Part shown: piece by piece, positions 16,636-25,072 of the stretch
Layout: the number at the start of each line of letters is the position of its first letter
Position numbering within the stretch: position 1 is the stretch's first letter
Assembly (NCBI GenBank): GCA_001839685.1
Contig: MLAK01000626.1
Span: forward strand, 10,558 to 67,612
Length of the DNA: 57,055 nt
DNA from: Tritrichomonas foetus
Lineage: Eukaryota; Parabasalia; Tritrichomonadida; Tritrichomonadidae
Reading direction: 5' to 3'
The notes under the pieces: generated by a model
What the model saw: only the letters and a program-made list of their open reading frames with translations
What the model was told of the DNA's origin: nothing
The model's database searches: none
Program-made: the position numbers and the translations under genes

Positions 16636-19140
16636 ATGAAAATAGATTGGAATCTAGATCCAAGGCGAATTACAGAAGTTCCAATCTATCAAATTCATTT
16701 CTCAGATCAAGTTTTAACCGACCAGTTAAATACCTCTCAACTCCGACTTCTCATTCTCAGTCACGAATTTGCCATTAATGGAATTCCAGCTTTTTATCTG
16801 GAATCTGCGCCATCTTACTCACAATATTATTCTCAAGATCCTGTCGTCATTGTTTTCGATCTTGACAATCGTTTCAATGATGTGAAATTACAATATTGGG
16901 CTCGAGTCGACTCGTGGCTTTGGGATCCACAATCTTACTTTTCAAACGGAATTTCAAACCATTTTTCACGGGCATTAACTACTGTTTTGTATTATAAATA
17001 TATAGATTTGAATCCTCTTTATTTCACTTCATTTATACTCATACCAAATAATGAAAGGCATCTTGAATCATTTCTTGTCCAACCAGTTCCAGTTCTTCGA
17101 AATAATCATATTCAGCTTCGAACTGTTATTCAAGGCGGACTTTCATGTGTTATAAATCCAAGAAATCACCTTAAAAATGGATCTTTTATCCTTTCACCGC
17201 CATATGAGCATCTATTAAGAGTAACTTCAGCTGATCATCAAACAAACTCAGATTTCAATTCAAAGTTTGATGCATCACATCAAAATCATTTCATTTCAGT
17301 TTTAACAGTAGACAAAAAAGTTCTAAAACTAGAATATGGTGTAGATCAAATTGTTCATTTAACTAAACCTTCACTCATAATGCCAAAGTTTTTTGAAGAT
17401 GATAATATTCAATCTGTTTCAGAAACTCAAAATTCATATTCACCCCTAAAAACAGAAAATAGTTATGATGAAAATTTTAATGAAGATGATCCTGATCCAG
17501 GATCAATCGATAATACTTTTGATAATTATAATTTTTGTAATACTCTAATGAAAGACGAAATCACAAATAATAATTCCAAATTATGTCATTTCAAAAACCT
17601 TGCTTTATTTCAGTATTCAGATCAAATGATTGAAAGTTTTTTTAATGACAAGGCTTCTCCATCCAAAGTGGAAACTTCTTTTTCTGTACTTGAGGATACA
17701 AAACCTGATGCTTCTTTTATCATCACTGAACAAATAGTAAATCGAAAATATCGTCAAAAAATTCTTCAATGTATTGGGGAAAAAGGAAGGTTTCCATCAA
17801 TGCGCTTAGATTTAAAATGCATTGTAGCAAATTTCTTATCTTATTATCGCTTTGATTTTGGATTCTCAACAATTAATCCACCGCCATTTATGAAAGAGTT
17901 TTGTTTATGTGAAACTGTTTCTTGTGAAAAATTAGGAGTCCCAGATATTATTGTAAATAGTAATGGATCTAAAACTGAGGTAAAAGCTGATGTTGCACTT
18001 TCGTTATGGGAAAAAGAATCTTTTTTGCCAATAATGGGACCAAAAAACGCACATTATGTAGTATTTGCATCAAATTCTGTTCATAAAAATGCTGTTGATA
18101 CTTTTATGACTCAATTCTGCCATTGTTATTCACAATGTGGCTTTGGTACTTTACGACCTTATCCACGAGAAGAATATTCTTTATCAATCCCAACAAATTC
18201 AATCCCACAAGCAATTTCAAAATATTTTGAATCACAACCATTAATGGAATTTCGCCAATTTCCAGTTTTAACTTTCATTGTTGCACCACCAATTTTCGAT
18301 CCAAATTTTAAACCACATACGATTGTTAACTATATCCGGCCAACTTCCGTTGAAACTGCAACAGAAGTTGAAGTTAAATCTTTAGCTTTTGTTGTTTATT
18401 CTCGAATTCGAATCTTTTTTCCACAACCCACTGGTATGTCAGATTTTTCTCAAATTGAAGTTATCGGAAGTATTCTTTTTGGATTTCGTTACCAACCGCC
18501 TTTTGTCCTGAAACGAAATACTGAATATATGTCTTTCCATATTGCATGGGACCATCATACACGACTTTCTGTTTGGATTGATGATATAGGAACTGTTTTA
18601 CATACTGTGAGAGCAGATAGTATTTCTCAAATTTCGGATATTATTAATAAAAGTCGACAAAGTTTGCATGATTTGAATCTTAGATTCACAGTCACAATTC
18701 TCGGTGAAGGAATATATGATCCAATTTTTCAGGATTGCAACAATTTCCTTTCTATTGACATTGAACTTTATTCCGTCTTTCCAACACCTGAAATTAAGTG
18801 TCGATTTGAACAGGACTTTCCAGACGATGTAATTGTGTTTAGTAATGTTGAACAAGTTGGAGAAGCTGCTACAAGGTATGCTATACCTGTTTCTACATGC
18901 TTCATAATGTCTAGATATCATCCTTCATATAAAATTTCAGCTTACAGAGACAGTAATGATGAATTATTGAAAAATTTTGCAAAAGAAATGTCACATTTGA
19001 CTTGGTTATCAGTAAAACCAGGTGATGAGAACAGAACAATATCTTATCCACCACACATATGCGCATTGTTGAGAAAGAATGAATGTAGCTGTTTAACGAT
19101 TTCTAGATTTGAGTTCTTACCGTCACTTGAAAAGATTTGA
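16636..19140 (+). CDS. MED13: Mediator complex subunit 13 (Med13), C-terminal domain protein
   Basis: An 834-residue protein. Residues ~455-830 match the Med13 C-terminal (PIWI-like/MID) region. Signatures are LSLWEKESFLPIMGPKNAHYVVF with a long helix ending CGFGTLRPYPREEY; FVLKRNTEYMSFHIAWD with LSVWIDDIGTVLHTV; and the terminal HLTWLSVKPGD ... SYPPHICALLRKN. Human Med13 exceeds 2000 residues, so this version keeps mainly an N-terminal domain (about 1-250) and the C-terminal half, with a short acidic linker. In known systems Med13 links the CDK8 kinase module to core Mediator. No Med12, CDK8 or cyclin C is in the window. ATG 16636 is the first in-frame Met. Confidence 0.83.
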   Translation: MKIDWNLDPRRITEVPIYQIHFSDQVLTDQLNTSQLRLLILSHEFAINGIPAFYLESAPSYSQYYSQDPVVIVFDLDNRFNDVKLQYWARVDSWLWDPQSYFSNGISNHFSRALTTVLYYKYIDLNPLYFTSFILIPNNERHLESFLVQPVPVLRNNHIQLRTVIQGGLSCVINPRNHLKNGSFILSPPYEHLLRVTSADHQTNSDFNSKFDASHQNHFISVLTVDKKVLKLEYGVDQIVHLTKPSLIMPKFFEDDNIQSVSETQNSYSPLKTENSYDENFNEDDPDPGSIDNTFDNYNFCNTLMKDEITNNNSKLCHFKNLALFQYSDQMIESFFNDKASPSKVETSFSVLEDTKPDASFIITEQIVNRKYRQKILQCIGEKGRFPSMRLDLKCIVANFLSYYRFDFGFSTINPPPFMKEFCLCETVSCEKLGVPDIIVNSNGSKTEVKADVALSLWEKESFLPIMGPKNAHYVVFASNSVHKNAVDTFMTQFCHCYSQCGFGTLRPYPREEYSLSIPTNSIPQAISKYFESQPLMEFRQFPVLTFIVAPPIFDPNFKPHTIVNYIRPTSVETATEVEVKSLAFVVYSRIRIFFPQPTGMSDFSQIEVIGSILFGFRYQPPFVLKRNTEYMSFHIAWDHHTRLSVWIDDIGTVLHTVRADSISQISDIINKSRQSLHDLNLRFTVTILGEGIYDPIFQDCNNFLSIDIELYSVFPTPEIKCRFEQDFPDDVIVFSNVEQVGEAATRYAIPVSTCFIMSRYHPSYKISAYRDSNDELLKNFAKEMSHLTWLSVKPGDENRTISYPPHICALLRKNECSCLTISRFEFLPSLEKI

Positions 19141-19522
19141 TTTTATTTAATTCTTTGGTGAAACTTGTCTCATAGGAATTGATCTTGGTTGAAGGTGAAT
19201 TGATTCACAAGCCATTGTTCATATGTTTTATGATGAGTTTCTTTCTTTCTTTAGTTTTTTTGTTTGTATAATTTACTTTTTAATAAAATGTTATGTAATT
19301 TCCACTTTTATTGTTTCTAGAAATATAGATTCATCTAATTGATGATTGAAGATGTTTTTCATGATCAATAAGAATAAGTGATTTTCGCATTAATCTTCTT
19401 CCACTTTTTTGGTTCATAGAAGATCTTATTATGACTAAATATAAAAAGAAAAAGTTAAGGTGTCTTCTGAAAATAATTCACCAGAAATTCACCTAGTTTG
19501 TTTGCTTCAAAAAATCCAAAAT
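19141..19522. promoter_or_regulatory. Upstream region of variant RING gene
   Basis: 382 bases between tandem genes. GAAAAAGTTAAGG lies at 19449-19461, about 60 bases before the ATG. An ATG at 19431 opens a short frame out of phase with the gene. Confidence 0.35.
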
Positions 19523-20245
19523 ATGGAAGAAAAACAATTTTCTGCATCAACATTTCAGGGTGAGCTGGAACTTCTAATTCGGTTTGCAATGCGCGCATTC
19601 TATTACAAAGTATCACTACCTCGACCAATTTTTGCGGATAATTTATTTCCAGATTTAATCGAAATTTTGGTGAATTTAATCGACAAAAAAATCGACGCAA
19701 ATGAAGCTTCGCAAAAAGTTAACGCTATCAAAGACAAATCATCCTCTTTTCCCGACTTTCAAAAATCTCTCGAAATTATTTCCGCCAAAATTGTGAATTC
19801 ACCAAATCCTCCAAAATTTACTTGGGAATTAACATCAGATTTCGTTCACTTCTTCCATGAATTCTTACTGTATGCGCAATCCTCGCTTGCAATTATCCAA
19901 AAATCTGACACATCAATAAACGGTCACCTCACAAAAACTGAACATTACCTAGAAATACTTCACCAAAACAAACCTGAAAAAGCCAGAGATTCAAAACCAA
20001 TTTCAATGAATCTTTCAGACCCTAAAATTGGTGCTGCATTCAACCAATTTGTGACAGCCCAGTCAACTTCACTTCCACGCTGTGGAATTTGCAGGGATCC
20101 TGCGACGTACTTCACATTCCCATGCTCTCATCCTGTTTACTGCGATGTTGATTATGAAGATTGCGGTGGAGCCTTCGATGAAACGTGTCCAATCTGCCAC
20201 CAACCTGTTACGAAGCTTGTAAGAGTGGCTCCTGAAGCCGAGTGA
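19523..20245 (+). CDS. Protein with C-terminal RING-like zinc finger
   Basis: A 240-residue protein starting at the ATG at 19523. The frame is open back to 19460 but only with GTG. The N-terminal ~170 residues are helical and not recognised. The C-terminus has eight potential zinc ligands: C187, C190, C201, H203, C207, C214, C222 and C225, with PCSHPVYC and CPICHQPV. Spacing differs from a classical RING (H-x3-C and C-x6-C instead of H-x2-C and C-x2-C), so the finger may be divergent or not bind a ubiquitin E2. An E3 ligase role is therefore only probable. The TGA stop is followed at once by ATAAA. Confidence 0.68.
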   Translation: MEEKQFSASTFQGELELLIRFAMRAFYYKVSLPRPIFADNLFPDLIEILVNLIDKKIDANEASQKVNAIKDKSSSFPDFQKSLEIISAKIVNSPNPPKFTWELTSDFVHFFHEFLLYAQSSLAIIQKSDTSINGHLTKTEHYLEILHQNKPEKARDSKPISMNLSDPKIGAAFNQFVTAQSTSLPRCGICRDPATYFTFPCSHPVYCDVDYEDCGGAFDETCPICHQPVTKLVRVAPEAE

Positions 20246-20647
20246 ATAAAATTATTTGAAATAGAGCAACTTTATAGTCATTATCGTTTTGTTCTTTTGA
20301 TGATTTTAGTCTCTGTTATTTTTATTTGTTCATTTTATATGATATCAATCAGGGCAGCAAATTTTCATTTTTAATCGCATGAAAGTAACTCATGTATCAA
20401 GCTGAGGAAAAAAAATTAATCATGAATCATTTAAATGATGAATCAATTAACCATTTAATTGTTGATGAATTGTTAAGCAATTGATGAATTGTTGAGTAAT
20501 TGATGAATTGTTGAGTAATTGTTTGTGAATTGATTCCAATGAAATGAATGAAATATTATAACTGGATTACATGGTGCATGTCGGCTGTTTATGCAGTCAA
20601 AAAGTTATGAGAAAAATATTGATTGCTTTACTTTGTCACTTTTTATT
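20246..20647. promoter_or_regulatory. Pcc1-like gene upstream region with 19-bp tandem repeat
   Basis: 402 bases. Three 19-base units (20463-20481, 20482-20500, 20501-20519) of TGATGAATTGTTGAGTAAT lie in it, the last two identical. AAAAAGTT at 20599-20606 lies 41 bases before the chosen ATG. Confidence 0.6.
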
Positions 20648-20872
20648 ATGAGTGAAGAATTTTCTGCAAGCTTGAAATACGATCTCGCTTCCCAAGACAA
20701 AGCCAATGAAGCACTTCAAACTGTCACAAGTGAAAACCTTTCAAATACAAATTTCGAAGTTCAATTTTCAGTAGACGGGCAATTTCTGCTCGCTTCGATC
20801 AAAGCCAAATCATCAGAGTTGCTTCAAGAAGGCCTCAATGCAGTTTACCCAGTTATAGACAAAGTTTTCTAA
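20648..20872 (+). CDS. PCC1: KEOPS complex subunit Pcc1-like protein
   Basis: A small 74-residue protein (93 if the ATG at 20591 is used). The pattern is an initial hydrophobic beta strand (FSASLKYDL), a helix with ANEALQTV, two strands (FEVQFSVDGQFLLASIKAKS) and a C-terminal helix (LLQEGLNAVYPVIDKVF). This is the Pcc1/LAGE3 fold and length. Pcc1 is the dimerisation subunit of KEOPS, which makes N6-threonylcarbamoyl-adenosine on tRNAs. I prefer ATG 20648 because the extra N-terminus is not Pcc1-like and the AAAAAGTT promoter-type element (20599-20606) would fall inside it. With so short a protein the call is moderate. Confidence 0.58.
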   Translation: MSEEFSASLKYDLASQDKANEALQTVTSENLSNTNFEVQFSVDGQFLLASIKAKSSELLQEGLNAVYPVIDKVF

Positions 20873-21077
20873 CTTCAAAAGCACCTTTCATCATTTTTTA
20901 TATAATCCAATTTTTCTTGTTGTTAATATTTATAACTATTTAATAAAAACATTATATACATTTTTTATTTCATGTTTTTCTTATAAACATTCTTTATTTT
21001 TTTAAAAATAAAAAACTAAAAACACATAAAAAGTAATTATGAAAAATTTTTATTATTAAAATCACAAATAATTCTTC

Positions 21078-23921
21078 TTATAAAGCCCATGGTGAAAATA
21101 AACCATGAGTATTTGTTGGTCTTCGTTGTGGCTTCATATCAAAACCCCAAGGATCACCCCACGAACTTCCCCAAGTGTTGGAAACCCATGGATCATTCAC
21201 GGATTGCTGCCTGGCTTTTCTTTCAGCTTCCTTTGTTCTCAATTCCTGCAATTCTTGGGCTTTCTTTCTTTTCTCCGCTTCAAGACGAATTTTTTCTTGG
21301 AGTTTTTCTTCTTCTTCTCTTCTCTTTTTTTCTGCTGCTTCAATTGCAGCTTTTCTTCTTTTTTCATTTTCTATTCTTTGTTTTTCAGCTTCAAGTATGA
21401 CCTTTTTTCTTTCTTCTTCTCTTTTCTTTCTTTCAAACGCTTCTATTTCGGCTCTTCTCCTTTTTTCAGCTTCATATCGTTGTTTCTCAGCTTCAATTGC
21501 AGCTTTTCTTCTTCTTTCTTCTTCCTCTTTTTGTCTTTGAAGCTGGAGTTGTTCGATTTCATTTCTTTTATTTTGCTCCTTTTTTTGATTATTTAATGAG
21601 TTCTCTTCAGTTTCCTCATATTCATATTCATATTCATTATCCTCCGAATTTGAATCATATTTCTTTGAGTAAGGTTTTTGCCACATGTTATTTCTCCACG
21701 GATTATCCCATGTATCACCGAACATACTGAATGGAGCCCAAAGATCATCATTCATTAATCTTTGTCTTCTTCTTGGCTTAGTTTTTCTGACTCTTTTCTT
21801 TATTCTTGTAGGTTTTGGAATATTGATTTCCATTACAGCTGCCACTTTGTCTTTCAATTTATTCATCTTTTCATCCATCTTTTCTGAACTGAATATTAAA
21901 AGATCCTGTACAGGAAGTTTGAGAGTATTTTCAATTTCAGAAGCTAGTTGCTCCATTTCATGTTGTAATTCAATACTTTGTGGAAGAGTATTTCTGATTT
22001 GATCATTCTTCAAACTCTGCAATAAATCCAATACTTCTTTCTGAATTCTGTTTAGATATTCTCTATTCTTTTGCAAAATCTTTTGGTTTTCATTATATGG
22101 AGCTAATAAATCTCGAAGAGTTTTCACTTTTGATTCATAAATCTCTAAGTCCATTCTTTCAAATTCATTCTCTTCAAACCAATTTTGAACATCAATAATT
22201 TTCTCTTTAACTTCTTCAATTGTATTTTGATCAAATATTATGATATTGTCTGGTGATAAAGCATTTTGCGATGCATAAATTAAGCCTTCAAGATCATTTC
22301 TGGCATTGTCAATGTGAAGTTCTTCAATATCTTTTTTCATCATAGCTTCTTCAATGGATTGGTAGTATTTAGCATCATCTTCATGTAATTGGAAAAAGCT
22401 GTTATAATGAAATTCTATTTTGTCGTTAGAATCAATTGATTTGATGTCATCAATCTGAAAAACACCTTCTTTCGTGATGGAATATGCTATTTCGATGGAA
22501 ATAGGCCCATTTGATACTATGTTATCTAAAATTAGTTCTCCAATATATTGACCATTCTGTGTGATATAGAATTGATTGGAATGTGTTGTTATTGATATCT
22601 TAGAGCTTGAAGGAATCGAAGAAAATTCTTTCAGTAATTCCATTGGCATAGTTTCTTTGATATCTTGTTCTTCATTATCATCTTTTATCTCTGGAGAATT
22701 TTCCAAAATAGAAATATAATATGGATTTATATCATGTACATCTAGTCCAATATTATTTCCATCCAAAATTGAGGCATAATATCCTGCACCAATTGCAAAA
22801 CATTCATCAAGATCAAGGGACATCAATGGATCCATATCAAAAAAGTCTTTAATCTTGGATTTCACTGCTGGTAATCTAGATCCACCTCCTAAAATTTCTA
22901 CAGCAAAAATATTATCTTTCATAATGTTAGCCTTTTCAATTGCTTTTTCTAATGCAAGTGGTATTGAATTTAACAATGGTTGGATCAATTGAAGGTAATC
23001 ATCTCTTTTAATAGGTATAGAAACATCAATATCATTCATTAAAGATGGAATTTCAAACATTACTATTGAATTAGCTGAAAGTATTTTTTTGATTCTTTCT
23101 GTTTCTTTCCTAAATCTGAGCATTGCTCTATCATTAGACCTTGGATCAATATTATATTTTTCTTTCACTTTCTCAAGAAGAAAGTCAACCAAAGGTTCGG
23201 TGAATTCTGATCCACCAATTGTATTAACACTCTGAGTACTTTTCATTTCGATTAAACTTTGATTCATTGATGCTATAGCAATATTCATTGCTGAATCACC
23301 AATATCAATAAAAGCGATATTAACTCGTTGATCATTTTGCGGTAACCTATCTGAATGAATTTTTGCATATGAAATTGCTGCAGCGGTTGTTGAGTTAATG
23401 AGTCCAGCAATTTTAATGTTGGCGATTTTAGCAGCATTTAAAATGGTTCTTCTTTGTGTTTCATCCCACCAAGGTGATGCAGTTATTACAAGTTGAGTAA
23501 CACTCGGATTACTTTTTTGGATTGTATTCATTAAACTTTTGAAAAGATATGCTATAATTTGTTCGATCTTTAAAACTTGTTTTTCATCAATCAAAATACC
23601 TGTTTTATTGTCTTCTAACTTAACTAGTTTAAAAGGAATACTTTTTTCAATAAGTTTTCTTTCATCTGATTCATAATTTAACGAAATCAATCGTTTGATT
23701 TGTGTTATAGTGCTTTTAATATATTGCATTTGGTTATGTTGTGCAAACTCTCCTGCATATCTTCTATTTTCACAATATGTTACCATCGTTGGTGTACTTC
23801 GACTTGATGATTCATTCAATATGATATCAATTCCATGTTGAGAAGGTATTGCAAGTACACAATTTTGGTTTCCAAAATCAATAGCTGCCGTATTCACATT
23901 TATTGGGTTTTTATTATTCAT
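21078..23921 (-). CDS. Hsp110/HSPA4-like Hsp70-family chaperone with charged tail
   Basis: A 947-residue protein, ATG 23921-23919, with no signal peptide. Residues 1-390 form an actin/Hsp70-type ATPase domain: AAIDFGNQNCVLAIP (phosphate 1), VITASPWW, INSTTAAAISY, FIDIGDSAMNIAI (phosphate 2), LGGGSRLPAVK. The DIGDS version of phosphate 2 and SANSIVMFEIPSLMNDIDVS match Hsp110 rather than canonical Hsp70, so a nucleotide-exchange or holdase role is likely. A substrate-binding-like region follows to about 660. The tail is a basic patch (RRRQR), W/D/N-rich motifs (DDLWAPFSMFGDTW), an acidic run, then about 130 residues of Glu/Lys/Arg repeats predicted as a single helix, and a C-terminal Trp/Asp/Pro block. 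This tail is not standard for the family. No KDEL-type ending. Confidence 0.8.
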   Translation of the reverse strand: MNNKNPINVNTAAIDFGNQNCVLAIPSQHGIDIILNESSSRSTPTMVTYCENRRYAGEFAQHNQMQYIKSTITQIKRLISLNYESDERKLIEKSIPFKLVKLEDNKTGILIDEKQVLKIEQIIAYLFKSLMNTIQKSNPSVTQLVITASPWWDETQRRTILNAAKIANIKIAGLINSTTAAAISYAKIHSDRLPQNDQRVNIAFIDIGDSAMNIAIASMNQSLIEMKSTQSVNTIGGSEFTEPLVDFLLEKVKEKYNIDPRSNDRAMLRFRKETERIKKILSANSIVMFEIPSLMNDIDVSIPIKRDDYLQLIQPLLNSIPLALEKAIEKANIMKDNIFAVEILGGGSRLPAVKSKIKDFFDMDPLMSLDLDECFAIGAGYYASILDGNNIGLDVHDINPYYISILENSPEIKDDNEEQDIKETMPMELLKEFSSIPSSSKISITTHSNQFYITQNGQYIGELILDNIVSNGPISIEIAYSITKEGVFQIDDIKSIDSNDKIEFHYNSFFQLHEDDAKYYQSIEEAMMKKDIEELHIDNARNDLEGLIYASQNALSPDNIIIFDQNTIEEVKEKIIDVQNWFEENEFERMDLEIYESKVKTLRDLLAPYNENQKILQKNREYLNRIQKEVLDLLQSLKNDQIRNTLPQSIELQHEMEQLASEIENTLKLPVQDLLIFSSEKMDEKMNKLKDKVAAVMEINIPKPTRIKKRVRKTKPRRRQRLMNDDLWAPFSMFGDTWDNPWRNNMWQKPYSKKYDSNSEDNEYEYEYEETEENSLNNQKKEQNKRNEIEQLQLQRQKEEEERRRKAAIEAEKQRYEAEKRRRAEIEAFERKKREEERKKVILEAEKQRIENEKRRKAAIEAAEKKRREEEEKLQEKIRLEAEKRKKAQELQELRTKEAERKARQQSVNDPWVSNTWGSSWGDPWGFDMKPQRRPTNTHGLFSPWAL
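21195..21560 (-). repeat. Coding Glu/Lys/Arg-rich repeats
   Basis: Imperfect repeats of about 54-60 bases encode units such as EAEKQR and RRKAAIEAAEKKRREEE in the Hsp110-like tail. The charge pattern would form a long single alpha helix. Confidence 0.7.
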
Positions 23922-24586
23922 GTCAAAAAGATAAATGATATCATTGATTGAGAGTCAAATTAGAGATTTTCAATTTTCTTTGAAAATACTCACGTCTATC
24001 AAAAAGTCAAAATTGATAACTTTTTTTCGTTAGCCGGCCAAATTTTACCGATAGAGAATTGAAAAAGTTCATCGAAAAAAAGTTCGCAGTGAAAATTTTA
24101 AGAAAATAAATGGTCACTGGTCAGAGTAAATATTACTTGTCAGTTATTTTCACTTTATTAATCAAAATGACCACTTGTCATGCGATATTGATTATCCAGC
24201 ACTAAAATGAGCCCAGTTTCCGGTGAAGTGATGACAGCTATAATCTCAAACTTTTTCTTATAAAACTTTGTTCTATCGATGAATAAAAACATATGAAAAA
24301 GTGAAAACCGTTAATGCGTTTAGGAACCTCTTTGAAAATTTTATTGAAATTCTACAGTATCTCAAAATTCAAAGATAGTTATAGATTTTTCTATAAATTA
24401 CGTATCTTTTTTGGGCCAATACCTCTGAAAAAATTCACAAAATATTTTCAAAAAGTTAAAGATTTTAAAATATTTAAGGGAAATATCTATTTCAATATTT
24501 TGCATAAAATTTATCACTTCTCAATTCCATGAAATTTTTTTTATTTTCGTATTCAAAATAATTACAATTCATTCCAAAATAAAGAA
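23922..24586. promoter_or_regulatory. Divergent region between Hsp110-like and RasGAP-like genes
   Basis: 665 bases. On the Hsp110 side there are ATTTGGCC (minus strand, 24044-24037) and AAAAAAAGTT (24028-24019). GAAAAAGTTCATCG lies at 24060-24073, ACCGTT at 24307-24312 and AAAAAGTT at about 24455. A 72-codon ATG frame at 24314-24532 has composition typical of noncoding A+T-rich DNA. Confidence 0.4.
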
Positions 24587-25072
24587 ATGCATGCACCTGC
24601 CCAAAAAAGATTAAATTTTAACATTAAACAAATGGGATACACGTCATCATTACACAAATATTCACCAAATAAAGGTACTTTACTATCTCTCGAAACAGAT
24701 TTTGGATCGCTTTTATCATCAAATTTTCCTTTGCCTCCAAACATCGACGCTCTATGGGACAAAATCGGATGTAAGGCATCATTCACACAATTCTACAGCG
24801 AAATACAGAAGCCCGGACTTACTGATCGGGTTTTGAATGAATTTTTTAAAGAACGCCCTGAAATAGAACTCGCTCGCCGCTTTCAAGAATTTGGCCGTTG
24901 CATGAAATTTATCTTTCCAAACATGAATTTGTTCACATTTATGTGCCAGCCAAAACTTGACGTCAACCATTTATTTTCGATTATTCCAGATGATTCTCGT
25001 TTTTTATTCTGTTCAACCGTCCGAATGATGAATATTCTAATGCAAAATCGAAGCTATCAAGAAAAAATATGA
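24587..25072 (+). CDS. RasGAP-like protein, N-terminal part (frame ends at a shift)
   Basis: 161 codons from the ATG at 24587, ending at TGA 25070-25072. The stretch is helical with Phe-rich segments (GRCMKFIFPNMNLFTFMC) and is not a complete recognisable domain. The frame overlaps the next one by four bases (ATGA), and the downstream frame stays open for many codons upstream of its first ATG. Adding one A to the six-A run at 25062-25067 would join the two frames. The simplest view is one gene of about 630 residues interrupted by a frameshift, either real or a base-calling error. Two separate overlapping genes are less likely. Confidence 0.55.
   Translation: MHAPAQKRLNFNIKQMGYTSSLHKYSPNKGTLLSLETDFGSLLSSNFPLPPNIDALWDKIGCKASFTQFYSEIQKPGLTDRVLNEFFKERPEIELARRFQEFGRCMKFIFPNMNLFTFMCQPKLDVNHLFSIIPDDSRFLFCSTVRMMNILMQNRSYQEKI

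Noticed and set aside
16413..16778. 121-codon plus-strand frame
   Set aside because: Overlaps the start of the Med13-like gene in another frame; no start support and no domain.
21089..22002. Several overlapping plus-strand frames opposite the Hsp110 tail
   Set aside because: Mirror frames of Glu/Lys/Arg repeats, rich in Phe/Ser/Leu; shadows of the real gene.
24314..24532. 72-codon ATG frame next to ACCGTT
   Set aside because: Composition is that of A+T-rich noncoding DNA; no domain. The element more likely belongs to the downstream gene.
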